Part shown: positions 18,516 to 29,683 of the stretch, piece after piece
Layout: each line of letters opens with the position of its first letter
Position numbering within the stretch: position 1 is the first letter of the stretch
Assembly: GCF_009617575.1 (NCBI RefSeq)
Contig: NZ_WIXJ01000009.1
Location: 1 to 64,000 of the forward strand
Direction of reading: 5' to 3'
Source of the DNA: Rhodocyclus gracilis
Lineage (GTDB): Bacteria > Pseudomonadota > Gammaproteobacteria > Burkholderiales > Rhodocyclaceae
Length of the DNA stretch: 64,000 nucleotides
Position numbers and translations under genes: made by a program
Notes under the pieces: generated by a model
The model's input: the letters and a program-made list of their open reading frames with translations, nothing else
Database searches by the model: none
What the model was told of the DNA's origin: nothing

Positions 18516-19657
18516 GGCGCCTCCACCTTGCGCAGCGCGTCGGCAAACACCGCACGCGCCGGATCGCCGAGCTCTGTTGCAAACACGTCGCGGTAGAAGG
18601 CGGCGAAGAGGTCTTCAGGGCGCTGTCGGCGATGATCGCCAGCCACCCGGGCGGCGCCCTCGCCGCTGCCGAGGCTCGCGAAACGCAGCTCCAGCAGATT
18701 CGGATAGACGGTGCGCAGCCGCGCCATCGGGTCGAGCACCGGCTCGGCATCGTCAAGCTCGATGCACAGATAGTCGTCGCGCGCGCCGCGCGGATCGGGG
18801 TGCTGCAACAGATCGGCGAAGCGACCGCGCACGATGCGCAGATCGTGCCGGGGCGTCAGCGCTACCATCCGCACCTGCGGCACGCCGTCGGCGGGCAGAT
18901 CGACGATGGAGACACTCTTTTCCTGTGCCGCCTCGGCAAACGAATACTTGAGCAGCGAACCGGCATAGCGCAGCTGCGGCGCGCCGGCCGACTGCGGCCG
19001 ATGCAGATGGCCAAGGGCAACGTAGTCAAAACCGGCGAAGAGATCGGCCCCCACCGCCCCGGAACCGCCGACGGCCAGCGCGCGCTCCGACTCCGATTCG
19101 CTGGCACCGGCAACGAAGGCGTGGGCGACGAGCACCGAGCGCGCGGCAGACGACATCTGCGTACGCACGCGCGCCAGCACCAGAGCGAGCGCCGCCGCAT
19201 GGTCGTCGATGCGCACCGGATCGGCGTCGGCCGCGGCGAGCGCACGGGCAAATACCGGCTCAACGTAGGGAACAGGCCAGATTTCGACCTCGCCATGCGC
19301 ATCGCGCAGGCGCAGGGGCGACAGGTCATCGAGCGTGCCGCGCAGGAGGAGCCCACGCTCGCGGCAGATGCGGCCGACGAAGCCGATGCGCTCGGCGCTG
19401 TCATGGTTGCCGGCGATGACGACGACCGGAATGCCGGCTGCCATTACCAGCTGCGCCAACACCTCGTCGAGCAAGGACACGGCCTCCGCCGGCGGCTGCG
19501 CGCGGTCGTAGACGTCACCGGCGATGACCACGAGATCGACCGCTTCATCGCGCGCCAGCGCCACCAGTTGTGTCAGCAGATACGCCTGATCGTCGAGCAG
19601 CGACAGACCGTGCAGATAGCGGCCGAGGTGCCAGTCGGCGGTGTGCAGGATTTTCAT
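18512..19657 (-). CDS. sbcD: Exonuclease subunit SbcD
   Basis: A 381-residue metallophosphoesterase subunit of SbcCD. Metal-ligand motifs are HTADWHLG at the N-terminus, VIAGDVYDR, VIAGNHDS and, after a spacer, VAHAFV and GHLHRPQ. The nuclease makes 3'-5' double-strand and hairpin-cleaving cuts when driven by SbcC. Its last codons overlap the sbcC start. The first gene of the pair, it has no close upstream neighbour on the same strand. Confidence 0.95.
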   Translation of the reverse strand: MKILHTADWHLGRYLHGLSLLDDQAYLLTQLVALARDEAVDLVVIAGDVYDRAQPPAEAVSLLDEVLAQLVMAAGIPVVVIAGNHDSAERIGFVGRICRERGLLLRGTLDDLSPLRLRDAHGEVEIWPVPYVEPVFARALAAADADPVRIDDHAAALALVLARVRTQMSSAARSVLVAHAFVAGASESESERALAVGGSGAVGADLFAGFDYVALGHLHRPQSAGAPQLRYAGSLLKYSFAEAAQEKSVSIVDLPADGVPQVRMVALTPRHDLRIVRGRFADLLQHPDPRGARDDYLCIELDDAEPVLDPMARLRTVYPNLLELRFASLGSGEGAARVAGDHRRQRPEDLFAAFYRDVFATELGDPARAVFADALRKVEAP

Positions 19658-19795
19658 GGCGGGCGCATGGGCGGTCGGGAAGCCGCCGATTCTAGCAAGC
19701 GCCGGCCCCGCGCCCGTACTTGCCGTAGCGGCGGCAGGCGACGATCATGCGCGCAACCGCCAGTCACCCTTCCCGCATTCCCCCGGATATCGCCA

Positions 19796-20770
19796 GTGAA
19801 AAACCATCCCACCCTTCTGGGCGTTGCCTGCGCGCTTGGCGCCGGACTCGCCTGGGGGCTGGTGTTCGTGATTCCGCTCGTGCTCATCGACTACCCGCCC
19901 GTATTGCTCGCGGTCGGTCGTTACGTCGCCTTCGGCCTCATCGCCCTGCCCCTGGCGCTGCATGGCCGCGCGCAACTGCGCCAGCTCGGCCGGGCCGACT
20001 GGTGGCGTGCGCTGGAGCTTGCCGCCGTTGGCAACCTCGCCTACTACGCCCTGCTCGCCTCGGCGATCCAGCGCGCCGACGCACCGCTGCCGACGGTCAT
20101 CATCGGCACCCTGCCCATCGTCATTGCCATCGCCGCCAACTACAGCGAGCGCGCACTCGCCTGGCGGCGGCTGGTGCCGTCGCTGCTCGTCATCGCTGCG
20201 GGCATCGTGCTGGTCAACCGGGAAGAGCTGGCGCGTCTGGCAGCGACGGACAGCACGCGCAGTGCCGACGATCTGCGGCTCGGTGCCCTCCTCGCCGTCG
20301 GCGCCGTGCTCTGCTGGACCTGGTACCCGCTGCGCAACGCCCGCTGGTTGCAGGCGCGTCCACAGCTCGCCTCAGGCGCCTGGGCGACGGCGCAAGGGCT
20401 GGCGACGCTGCCGCTGGCGCTGCTGCTCTTTGCCGCCATGAGCGTCTGGCCGGCGCTGCCGACAGCGGAGACGGCTGCAAGCGCCCCGTTTGCCTGGCCG
20501 CTCGGGCCGACGCCGGGCAAATTCATGGCGCTCATGCTGCTGATCGGTCTCCTCGCCTCGTGGCTCGGCACCCTGCTCTGGAACCGCGCCAGCCAGCTGC
20601 TGCCGACGGCGCTGTCCGGCCAGTTCATCGTCTTCGAGACCGTCTCGGCGCTCGCCTATGCCTTCATCTGGCGGGGCGAAGCGCCGGCACCGATCACGCT
20701 GCTGGGGATTGCGCTGCTTCTCGCGGGTGTCGTTCTTGGCGCACGCGCGGTACGCGCTGCAACACCTTAG
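19796..20770 (+). CDS. EamA/DMT-family transporter
   Basis: A 324-residue inner-membrane protein with about ten hydrophobic helices in two EamA repeats. N-terminal GVACALGAGLAWGLVFVIPL and C-terminal LLGIALLLAGVVLGARAV are typical of drug/metabolite transporters that export amino acids or other metabolites. Substrate unknown. No ATG is available near the start of homology, so a GTG at 19796 is used. It is convergent with crcB. Confidence 0.85.
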   Translation: MKNHPTLLGVACALGAGLAWGLVFVIPLVLIDYPPVLLAVGRYVAFGLIALPLALHGRAQLRQLGRADWWRALELAAVGNLAYYALLASAIQRADAPLPTVIIGTLPIVIAIAANYSERALAWRRLVPSLLVIAAGIVLVNREELARLAATDSTRSADDLRLGALLAVGAVLCWTWYPLRNARWLQARPQLASGAWATAQGLATLPLALLLFAAMSVWPALPTAETAASAPFAWPLGPTPGKFMALMLLIGLLASWLGTLLWNRASQLLPTALSGQFIVFETVSALAYAFIWRGEAPAPITLLGIALLLAGVVLGARAVRAATP

Positions 20771-20829
20771 TGCGCCTTAGCGCGCCGCGCCGTGCCAAAC
20801 GCCGGACCAGGGCGACACCAAGGGCCAGC

Positions 20830-21213
20830 TCAGCGCGCCTGCACAAGCTGCCAGGACGCCAGCCCGGCCAGCGTCGCCAGCAAGGAACCACCGACGTGCA
20901 CGGCGATGGCGGCGATCGCCATGCTCAGGCGGCCCTGTTGCAAGAGGCTCACCACTTCGGCGGAAAACGTCGAAAAGGTCGTCAGACCGCCGCAGAAGCC
21001 GGTGATGATGAAAAGCCGCCATTCGAGGGCAAGGCCGGGGGCCTGCGCGAAGCCGGCGACGGCAAGCCCGACGATGTAGCCACCAATGAGGTTGGCGGCG
21101 AGCGTCCCCGGCGGCAGGGACGGAAACAGCTCATTGAGCTTGCTCCCCAGGCCCCAGCGCAGCAAGGCGCCGAGCATCGCACCGAGGGAAATGGCGATCA
21201 TCGGCTTCCACAT
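20830..21213 (-). CDS. crcB: Fluoride channel CrcB (FluC)
   Basis: A 127-residue protein with four membrane spans that dimerises into a dual-topology fluoride export channel. Hallmarks are [26 protein letters not shown] and the Na+/fluoride-path motif [13 protein letters not shown]. Length is normal. The start is the ATG of MWKPMIA; longer in-frame upstream sequence is Arg/Pro-rich and not part of the family. I looked for a fluoride riboswitch upstream and did not find a convincing one. Confidence 0.93.
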   Translation of the reverse strand: MWKPMIAISLGAMLGALLRWGLGSKLNELFPSLPPGTLAANLIGGYIVGLAVAGFAQAPGLALEWRLFIITGFCGGLTTFSTFSAEVVSLLQQGRLSMAIAAIAVHVGGSLLATLAGLASWQLVQAR

Positions 21214-21615
21214 CGTCAGAGCGCCCCTTTCATCGCTGCGTGCATCGGCGTATGCATCGGCGCGCTCAGTGGGTGACGACCCCGCCCCCGCCGCGCCCGG
21301 GCCGGTGTGCCGACGGCGCGCCATAGGAGCGCGAAGGGCGCGCGCGAAGCAACGCGGGAGAAGGCAGCGGCGGAATCGGGAGAGCGCATCGGGTGAACGT
21401 GGCGTAAGGGGCGGCCAGAGAGCGTGCCAAGCCGCCAGTGTCACGCCTTGCTGGCTGAAATTCAACCGCCCGTGCAGTACGGCTGCGCGCCGGCAGGTCA
21501 CCGTCTCGCCCGCAGCAACCGCAATGGCCGCCCGCCCCCTTCAGCGCAAGCCCGCCCTCGCTGCCCCTCTGCGGGGCGCCTCCGCCCTCGACGTCCCAGC
21601 GCGGCGACCAGCGAT

Positions 21616-21665
21616 TTCGTTCATTTACGAATAAAGCCGGCGACTTCTTTCCATTTCGTACGAAA
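21616..21665. promoter_or_regulatory. paired TTCGT/ACGAA dyads, candidate AnfA enhancer sites
   Basis: TTCGT-N6-ACGAA (21616-21631) is followed by the perfect 12-bp palindrome TTTCGTACGAAA (21654-21665). Centres are about 36 bp apart and about 180-220 bp upstream of the sigma-54 -24 element, the normal place for an enhancer-binding activator. AnfA is the known activator of anf operons; that it binds these repeats is my inference. Confidence 0.5.
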
Positions 21666-21839
21666 CGGGAAATCACGCGGGCGAAATAAAGCGAAAAAAT
21701 CCATCGCCCGCCCCCACACCGCGCCGCCAACCCCGCTTTTGCTGGCACCGCCAAATCCTTGGAAATACCTGCGCTGACCGGGGAAATCGTCCCTGATCTC
21801 GACAACGCCGAAACCACATGGCGCAAGGGTTTTACGATC

Positions 21840-21857
21840 TTGGCACGCTCCCTGCAT
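21840..21857 (+). promoter_or_regulatory. sigma-54 (RpoN) promoter of the anf operon
   Basis: TTGGCACGCTCCCTGCAT matches the -24/-12 consensus, with GG and GC exactly 10 nt apart; only one position of the -12 element (C for T) deviates. It lies about 158 nt before the anfH ATG. Confidence 0.8.
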
Positions 21858-21897
21858 TACTGCTGCGTGCACGGCCCAGACTCTGGTGCTGGCGTAG

Positions 21898-22842
<945 letters not shown>

Positions 22843-22876
22843 GGCGAGCCGGATCAATCACGACCTCGCGCATGGA

Positions 22877-22906
22877 GCCCGTCTTTCCCGCGCGGAAATG
22901 ACGGGC
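22877..22906 (+). other. strong hairpin between anfH and anfD
   Basis: A 12-bp stem in two blocks (GCCCGTC 22877-22883 with GACGGGC 22900-22906, and TTTCC with GGAAA) with a 5-nt loop and one bulge. Such intercistronic hairpins often protect the upstream mRNA end, which would give more AnfH than AnfDGK. No T-run, so not a simple terminator. Confidence 0.6.
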
Positions 22907-22933
22907 CCAACCACCACCGGCAAAGGAGATTGA

Positions 22934-24957
<2,024 letters not shown>

Positions 24958-24967
24958 GGAGATCGCC

Positions 24968-26356
24968 ATGACCTGCGAAATCAAGGAAAAAGCCCGCGCT
25001 GGTACCGTCAACCCGATCTTCACCTGCCAGCCGGCGGGCGCCCAGTTCGTCAGCATCGGCGTCAAGGACTGCATCGGCATCGTGCACGGCGGCCAGGGCT
25101 GCGTGATGTTCGTGCGCCTGATCTTCTCGCAACACTTCAAGGAGAGCTTCGAACTCGCCTCCTCGTCGGTGCATGAAGACGGCGCGGTGTTCGGTGCCTG
25201 TGGCCGCGTCGAGGAAGGCGTCGACGTGCTGCTGTCGCGCTATCCGAACGTCAAGATCATCCCGATCATCACCACCTGCTCGACCGAAATCATCGGCGAC
25301 GACGTCGATGGCGTGGTGCGCAAGCTCAACGAAGGCCTGCTCAAGGAGAAGTACGCCGACCGCGAAGTGCATCTGATCCCGATTCACACGCCGAGCTTCG
25401 TCGGCAGCATGGTTTCGGGCTACGACGTCGCGGTGCACGACTTCGTCAAATACTTCTCCAAGAAGGACAAGCCGAGCCTGAAGATCAACCTGATCACCGG
25501 CTGGGTCAATCCGGGCGACGTCACCGAACTGAAGCACCTGCTGGCCGAGATGGACGTCGAAGCCAACGTGCTGTTCGAGATCGAAAGCTTCGATTCGCCG
25601 CTGATGCCTGACGGCAGCGAAATCTCGCACGGCGGCACGACGATCGAGGATCTGACCGCCACCGCCGACGCGCAGGGCACCATCGCGCTGAACCGCTACG
25701 AAGGAGGCAAGGCGGCCAAGTTCCTCGAAAAGCGCTGGGACGTGCCGGCGATCATCGGCCCGACACCGATCGGCATCCGCAACACCGACACCTTCCTGCA
25801 GAATCTGAAGTCGATGACCGGCAAGCAGATTCCGCCATCGCTGGTGCGCGAACGCGGCATCGCCATGGATGCGCTGACCGATCTGACGCACATGTTCCTC
25901 GCCGACAAGAAGGTCGCCATCTATGGCAACCCGGATCTGGTGATCGGGCTGGCCGAGTACTGCCTCGATCTGGAAATGAAGCCGGTACTGCTGCTGCTCG
26001 GCGATGACAACCCGAACTACAAGACCGACCCGCGCCTGCTAGCCCTGCAGGAAAACGTCGATTTCGAGATGGAAGTCATCACCAATGCCGACTTCTGGGA
26101 GCTGGAAGACCGGATCAAGAACAAGGGCCTCGAGCTCGACCTGATCCTCGGCCACTCCAAGGGCCGCTTTGTCGCCATCGACTATGCCATTCCGATGGTC
26201 CGCGTCGGCTTCCCGGTCTACGACCGTGCCGGCCACTACCGCTACCCGGTAGTCGGCTACAAGGGCGCGACCTGGCTGGCGGAGCAGATGGCCAACGCCT
26301 TGTTCACCGACATGGAATACAAGAAGAACAAGGAGTGGTTGCTCAACGTCTGGTAA
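24968..26356 (+). CDS. anfK: Iron-only nitrogenase beta subunit
   Basis: A 462-residue AnfK that together with AnfD holds the P-cluster. P-cluster cysteine regions are NPIFTCQPAGAQF, HGGQGCVMFVRL and ITTCSTEIIGDDVDG, and the C-terminus has FPVYDRAGHYRYPVVGYKG. It lacks the long N-terminal extension of NifK, as expected for AnfK/VnfK. The ATG is preceded by AAGGAGATCGCC. It is followed by a strong hairpin and then anfO. Confidence 0.97.
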   Translation: MTCEIKEKARAGTVNPIFTCQPAGAQFVSIGVKDCIGIVHGGQGCVMFVRLIFSQHFKESFELASSSVHEDGAVFGACGRVEEGVDVLLSRYPNVKIIPIITTCSTEIIGDDVDGVVRKLNEGLLKEKYADREVHLIPIHTPSFVGSMVSGYDVAVHDFVKYFSKKDKPSLKINLITGWVNPGDVTELKHLLAEMDVEANVLFEIESFDSPLMPDGSEISHGGTTIEDLTATADAQGTIALNRYEGGKAAKFLEKRWDVPAIIGPTPIGIRNTDTFLQNLKSMTGKQIPPSLVRERGIAMDALTDLTHMFLADKKVAIYGNPDLVIGLAEYCLDLEMKPVLLLLGDDNPNYKTDPRLLALQENVDFEMEVITNADFWELEDRIKNKGLELDLILGHSKGRFVAIDYAIPMVRVGFPVYDRAGHYRYPVVGYKGATWLAEQMANALFTDMEYKKNKEWLLNVW

Positions 26357-26377
26357 GAGCGCCGGGGTAGCGCAGCG

Positions 26378-26408
26378 GGCCGGACATTCCCCGACGGGAT
26401 GCCCGGCC
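26378..26408 (+). other. hairpin between anfK and anfO
   Basis: GGCCGG (26378-26383) pairs with CCGGCC (26403-26408), with an inner stem closing on CCC/GGG around CGAC. It may stabilise anfHDGK mRNA or reduce expression of the downstream accessory genes. Confidence 0.5.
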
Positions 26409-26442
26409 AGCCGCCCGCCCCGGTCGCGAGGGAGAACGCACG

Positions 26443-27261
26443 ATGACAATGAAAATTGCGGCCTACGTCGATGACAGCGGCGCCGTGGCACGTCTGCACG
26501 ACCCCGGACGCCTCTGCCTCTACGAGCGTACAGATCAGCCCGCCACAGACGACGCGGCGCCCCCCCCTGCCGCCCCCGGCGGCTGGCAACTGCGCAAGGA
26601 AATCGCCTTGCACGTCGACCTGCACGGACGTCTCGCCGAACTGAAAGCCGCCTTGCACGCGGCGGCGAGCGAACTCGACGACTGTACGAACTTCCTCTCC
26701 GGCGACGCCCGTGGTGTCTGCTGTTCGATCCTGCAAGAAGAATTCGGCGTGCAGACCTGGACCTCCGAAGGGCCGTTGCTCGCCCAGCTCGACGCCGTCG
26801 CGCGGAAACTGCACGCGGCGGCGGCGAACAAAAAATTCGCACTCGTCACCGTCAACGCCCGCGCCACGCCAGCACCGCTACGCATCGGCGCGCCGCAGGA
26901 AGGCCGGTTCTGGATCGACCTTGGCGAAGCGCTCAAGGACGCCTCGCAGGCGACCTCGCGGCAGATCCTCATCCCCTTCCTCGAACGCGGGGGCTTCAAC
27001 ACCCTGGAAATCGTCTGCGATCACGTTCCGAAGTGGATGTCCTGGGAGCTTGAGCGTCTCGACATGCGCGTCACCAGCGAGGACATCGACTCGACCGGGC
27101 ACGGCCTGCGCGTCACCGTCTATTCGCCGCACGCGCCGACGCGACCACAGCGCCTGCCCGGCGCGGCGCCCGCCCTGCCGCACCGCGAATGTCCACGCGA
27201 ACGCGCACGCCAAGGCACGCCCGCCCTCATCGACAGCACCATTCACCTGCCGCGCCCGTAA
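26443..27261 (+). CDS. anfO: Fe-only nitrogenase accessory protein AnfO
   Basis: A 272-residue AnfO-type protein, the standard gene after anfK in anf operons and needed for diazotrophic growth with Fe nitrogenase in some species; its biochemical role is unsettled. Family-like segments are MKIAAYVDDSGAVARLHDPGRLCLYER, LAELKAALHAAASELDDCTNFLSGDARGV and QILIPFLERGGFNTLEIVCDHVPKW. The C-terminal 50 residues are Pro/Arg-rich and variable. It starts at ATG 26443 after GGGAGAAC; a second ATG two codons on is also possible. Confidence 0.88.
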   Translation: MTMKIAAYVDDSGAVARLHDPGRLCLYERTDQPATDDAAPPPAAPGGWQLRKEIALHVDLHGRLAELKAALHAAASELDDCTNFLSGDARGVCCSILQEEFGVQTWTSEGPLLAQLDAVARKLHAAAANKKFALVTVNARATPAPLRIGAPQEGRFWIDLGEALKDASQATSRQILIPFLERGGFNTLEIVCDHVPKWMSWELERLDMRVTSEDIDSTGHGLRVTVYSPHAPTRPQRLPGAAPALPHRECPRERARQGTPALIDSTIHLPRP

Positions 27262-27280
27262 GCCGCGAAGGACACCGACC

Positions 27281-27829
27281 ATGCCTGCCCAGCCCGACAG
27301 CCCGCGCCTCCACTTCATCTATGACGAGCATCTCCTGCCTGCCACCCTGCTGGCCTGCTGCCCGCAGGCAAAGCCGCTCGCGGTCGCCCACCTGCCGGGC
27401 TATGCGCTCGGCTTTTACGGCCACAGCAAGAAGTGGGATGGCGGCGAAGCAACGCCCGTCCTCCGCAAGGGAGGCACGCTGTGGGGCGTCGTCTACGCGC
27501 TGAGCGCCGACGACGAAGCGCGCCTCGACTTCGCGCATCGCGTGCGCATCGACGGCACCGGCGCCTACTTTCATTCGCCGGCCGAGGCGATTGACGCAAA
27601 CGGCCAGACGTACGAGGCGCTGATGTACATGCGCAATGTGCTCGGACAGGTGCAACTGCCAAGTCGCGGCTATATCGAGCATCTGCTCCGTGGCGCCCGC
27701 GCCCACGCGCTGCCGGCCGCCTGCCTCGCCGAACTGGCGCAGACGGAGGCGAAGCAGGAGGACTACCCGGTTCCCAAAGAGAGTCCTTTCAAGTCACTAT
27801 TCCAGATCGATCAGGGCTGTCACTGCTGA
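27281..27829 (+). CDS. Gamma-glutamylcyclotransferase-fold (AIG2-like) protein in the anf operon
   Basis: A 182-residue protein of the AIG2/GGCT fold: YDEHLLP, PGYALGFYGHSKKWDGGEATPVLRKGG and LWGVVYALSADDEARLDFAHRV match the family substrate-pocket region, though residues upstream of it vary from classical GGCT. Such enzymes cyclise gamma-glutamyl groups (for example in glutathione turnover). The protein ends in GCHC, a C-terminal cysteine pair that could bind metal or take part in redox. It lies 19 nt after anfO, so it is in the anf transcript. A link to nitrogenase function is inferred from position only. Confidence 0.75.
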   Translation: MPAQPDSPRLHFIYDEHLLPATLLACCPQAKPLAVAHLPGYALGFYGHSKKWDGGEATPVLRKGGTLWGVVYALSADDEARLDFAHRVRIDGTGAYFHSPAEAIDANGQTYEALMYMRNVLGQVQLPSRGYIEHLLRGARAHALPAACLAELAQTEAKQEDYPVPKESPFKSLFQIDQGCHC

Positions 27830-27877
27830 AAGCCGCGACGACTGCCCTCGCCCCACGACACACCACAAGGAACCGTA

Positions 27878-28369
27878 ATGCAGGCAGCCACTCACCCCCA
27901 CGGCGTCATGCGCCGCAGCGACCGGGAAATCACCGACCGGGCGGAAATCGACGCCATCCTGCGCAGCGAAAAAGTCATGCGCATTGCCTTGGTCGACGGC
28001 GACACGCCCTTCCTCGTGCCGGTTTTTTTCAGCTACGACGGCACGGCGCTCTACTTCCACTCGGCGCGGAGCGGGTCGAAGATCGACATCATCAAGCGCA
28101 ACAACAAGGTGTGCTTTGAAGTCAGCACCGGCCACGGCGTGATCGAAAGCCAGATGGCCTGCGACTTCGAGGCGCGGCACAAGACAGTGATCGGCGTCGG
28201 CCACATCGAACGGGTACGCGACGAAGCCGAGAAAAAGCGCGCGCTCGACGCCATCGTGGCCCGCTTTACCGAGCAGCATTTCGAGTATCCGGAGGAGAAT
28301 TTCCGCGCGACGGCAGTTCTGCGCATCGATATCGATTCCCTGAAAGGCAAAAAGCACGGTTTTGCCTGA
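27878..28369 (+). CDS. Pyridoxamine 5'-phosphate oxidase-fold (flavin split-barrel) protein in the anf operon
   Basis: A 163-residue NimA/PNPOx-like protein. MRRSDREITDRAEIDAILRSEKVMRIALVDGDTPFLVPVFFSYDGTALYFHSARSG-type split-barrel start, then KIDIIKRNNKVCFEV and SVIGVGHIERV-like strands (here TVIGVGHIERV). These proteins bind flavin or heme; a split-barrel oxidase (Anf3) is known in the anf locus of Azotobacter, which may be analogous though this one is shorter. The ATG has an AAGGAA ribosome-binding site. Possible roles are oxygen protection or electron supply to Fe nitrogenase; neither is shown. Confidence 0.8.
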   Translation: MQAATHPHGVMRRSDREITDRAEIDAILRSEKVMRIALVDGDTPFLVPVFFSYDGTALYFHSARSGSKIDIIKRNNKVCFEVSTGHGVIESQMACDFEARHKTVIGVGHIERVRDEAEKKRALDAIVARFTEQHFEYPEENFRATAVLRIDIDSLKGKKHGFA

Positions 28370-28418
28370 ACGACCGGTCGGCTCGCGCCCGCCCGCACCC
28401 CACTGGAAGGAAGCAGCC

Positions 28419-28688
28419 ATGATGTCGCACGCCGAAATCCGCGCCGAAGCGATCACCGCCGCCGATCAGCCGACCATAGAGAGCATTCTCGCCACGCTGC
28501 GCCCCGGCGTCGAAGCCGACGGCGGCACCCTGGAACTGGTCTCGGCCAGCGGCGATACCGTCATCGTCCGCCTCGGCGGTCAATGCCGGGGATGCCTGCA
28601 AGCTGGAGAAACGCTCGGCCTCCTGCGACGCCGGCTGATGCACGCACTGGGCAAGGCCGTACGCGTCCTGCCGGCGCTCGATCACTGA
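28419..28688 (+). CDS. NifU C-terminal-type Fe-S scaffold protein
   Basis: An 89-residue stand-alone NifU C-terminal (Nfu-like) domain. RPGVEADGGTLELVSASGDTVIVRLGGQCRGC contains the CxxC (QCRGC) that carries a transient 4Fe-4S cluster. It probably helps load clusters into nitrogenase or its partners. It follows the split-barrel gene by 49 nt with a GGAAGGAAG ribosome-binding site. Two adjacent ATG codons are possible starts; the first is used. Confidence 0.85.
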   Translation: MMSHAEIRAEAITAADQPTIESILATLRPGVEADGGTLELVSASGDTVIVRLGGQCRGCLQAGETLGLLRRRLMHALGKAVRVLPALDH

Positions 28689-28812
28689 ACCCTCCCGCAC
28701 GCTTGCCCGGCATGCGGAGAGCACGGCGGCAAGCCTCGTCGCCCCTTGACGCGCTGACGCCGCCCGCCACGCATTCAACACACTCACGCACTCTCCTCCC
28801 CCGAAGCCGCCG

Positions 28813-29676
28813 ATGAGCGCCGACGCGCCCGCCACGACCGAAGCCGAACTGCCCGACGAAGACAACCCGGAGCGCTGGTACAGCACCAACTTCGTCGGTG
28901 TACCGACCCGACTGCTCGCCTCGACCGCCTTCAACGCCCATCCCCGCCATCTCTCGATCCACGGCACGCGCGAAGCGCATCGCGGCCTGTTCCGGCTGCT
29001 CGACAGCTGTCCGTCGCAGGCAGCCGCGGCCGACGTCTTCGAGCACTACATGGCGATGGTGTTCGGGCTCGATGGCGCGCAAGGTGCGCCGTCGAACGGT
29101 CCCTTCCGCTTTGCGACGAGCTACATCGACCTGCTGCGCGCCTGGGGCTTTGACTCGAACAGTGCGCCGGGCGCCGTGCTCAAAGGCTGGATCGAAAGCC
29201 GCTTCGGCCTGACGCCGGTCTATCACCGTGGTGTGCTCGGTCGCTTTCCCTCGCCGGTATGGGTCGATTACATCGAAGAAAAGATGGGCAGCCGCTTTCA
29301 CAACAACTGCATCAACCTGCAACTCGATCTGCTCTACGAATACTGCCAGTGGAGCATTCGCCACTTTCGCGCGCCCGGCCCGATCTTCGTGCGCCTCTGG
29401 CGCGGCACCAACCATTGTCAGGAGCAGCTGATCGCCGGCCGGGCGCGCGACGCGCATTGCGCGCCTTGCGTCATGCGCCTCAACAATCTCGTCTCCTTCA
29501 GCCGCTCGCCCGAGCGCGCCGAAGAGTTCGGCGACTGGATGATCGAAGCCGACGTCCCCGCCGTCAAACTGCTGTTCTTCCCCGGCCTGCTCAGCCAACA
29601 CGTGCTCAACAGCGAGTGCGAATACCTCGTCATCGGCGGCTCGTACCGGGTGAAGGCGCGCTACGGCTACCGCTAG
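28813..29676 (+). CDS. draT: NAD(+)-dinitrogen-reductase ADP-D-ribosyltransferase
   Basis: A 287-residue DraT, which switches off nitrogenase by ADP-ribosylating an arginine of the Fe protein when ammonium appears or energy falls. Family segments: WYSTNFVGVPTRLLASTAFN, FNAHPRHLSIHG, NNCINLQLDLLYEYCQW, FVRLWRGTNHCQEQ and SFSRSPERAEEFGDW. The target arginine is present in AnfH. draG normally follows draT but does not here; the only related hydrolase in the window is at 9390-10430. The stop lies 7 nt from the stop of the convergent cyclase gene. Confidence 0.94.
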   Translation: MSADAPATTEAELPDEDNPERWYSTNFVGVPTRLLASTAFNAHPRHLSIHGTREAHRGLFRLLDSCPSQAAAADVFEHYMAMVFGLDGAQGAPSNGPFRFATSYIDLLRAWGFDSNSAPGAVLKGWIESRFGLTPVYHRGVLGRFPSPVWVDYIEEKMGSRFHNNCINLQLDLLYEYCQWSIRHFRAPGPIFVRLWRGTNHCQEQLIAGRARDAHCAPCVMRLNNLVSFSRSPERAEEFGDWMIEADVPAVKLLFFPGLLSQHVLNSECEYLVIGGSYRVKARYGYR

Positions 29677-29683
29677 GCCGGCC

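Noticed and set aside
21214..21330. Fluoride riboswitch upstream of crcB
   Set aside because: The repeated GCCGATGCA-type text does not match the conserved pseudoknot core as I know it.
21743..21760. A second TGGCAC that could be a sigma-54 -24 element
   Set aside because: No GC at the required 10-nt spacing after GG; the promoter at 21840-21857 fits much better.
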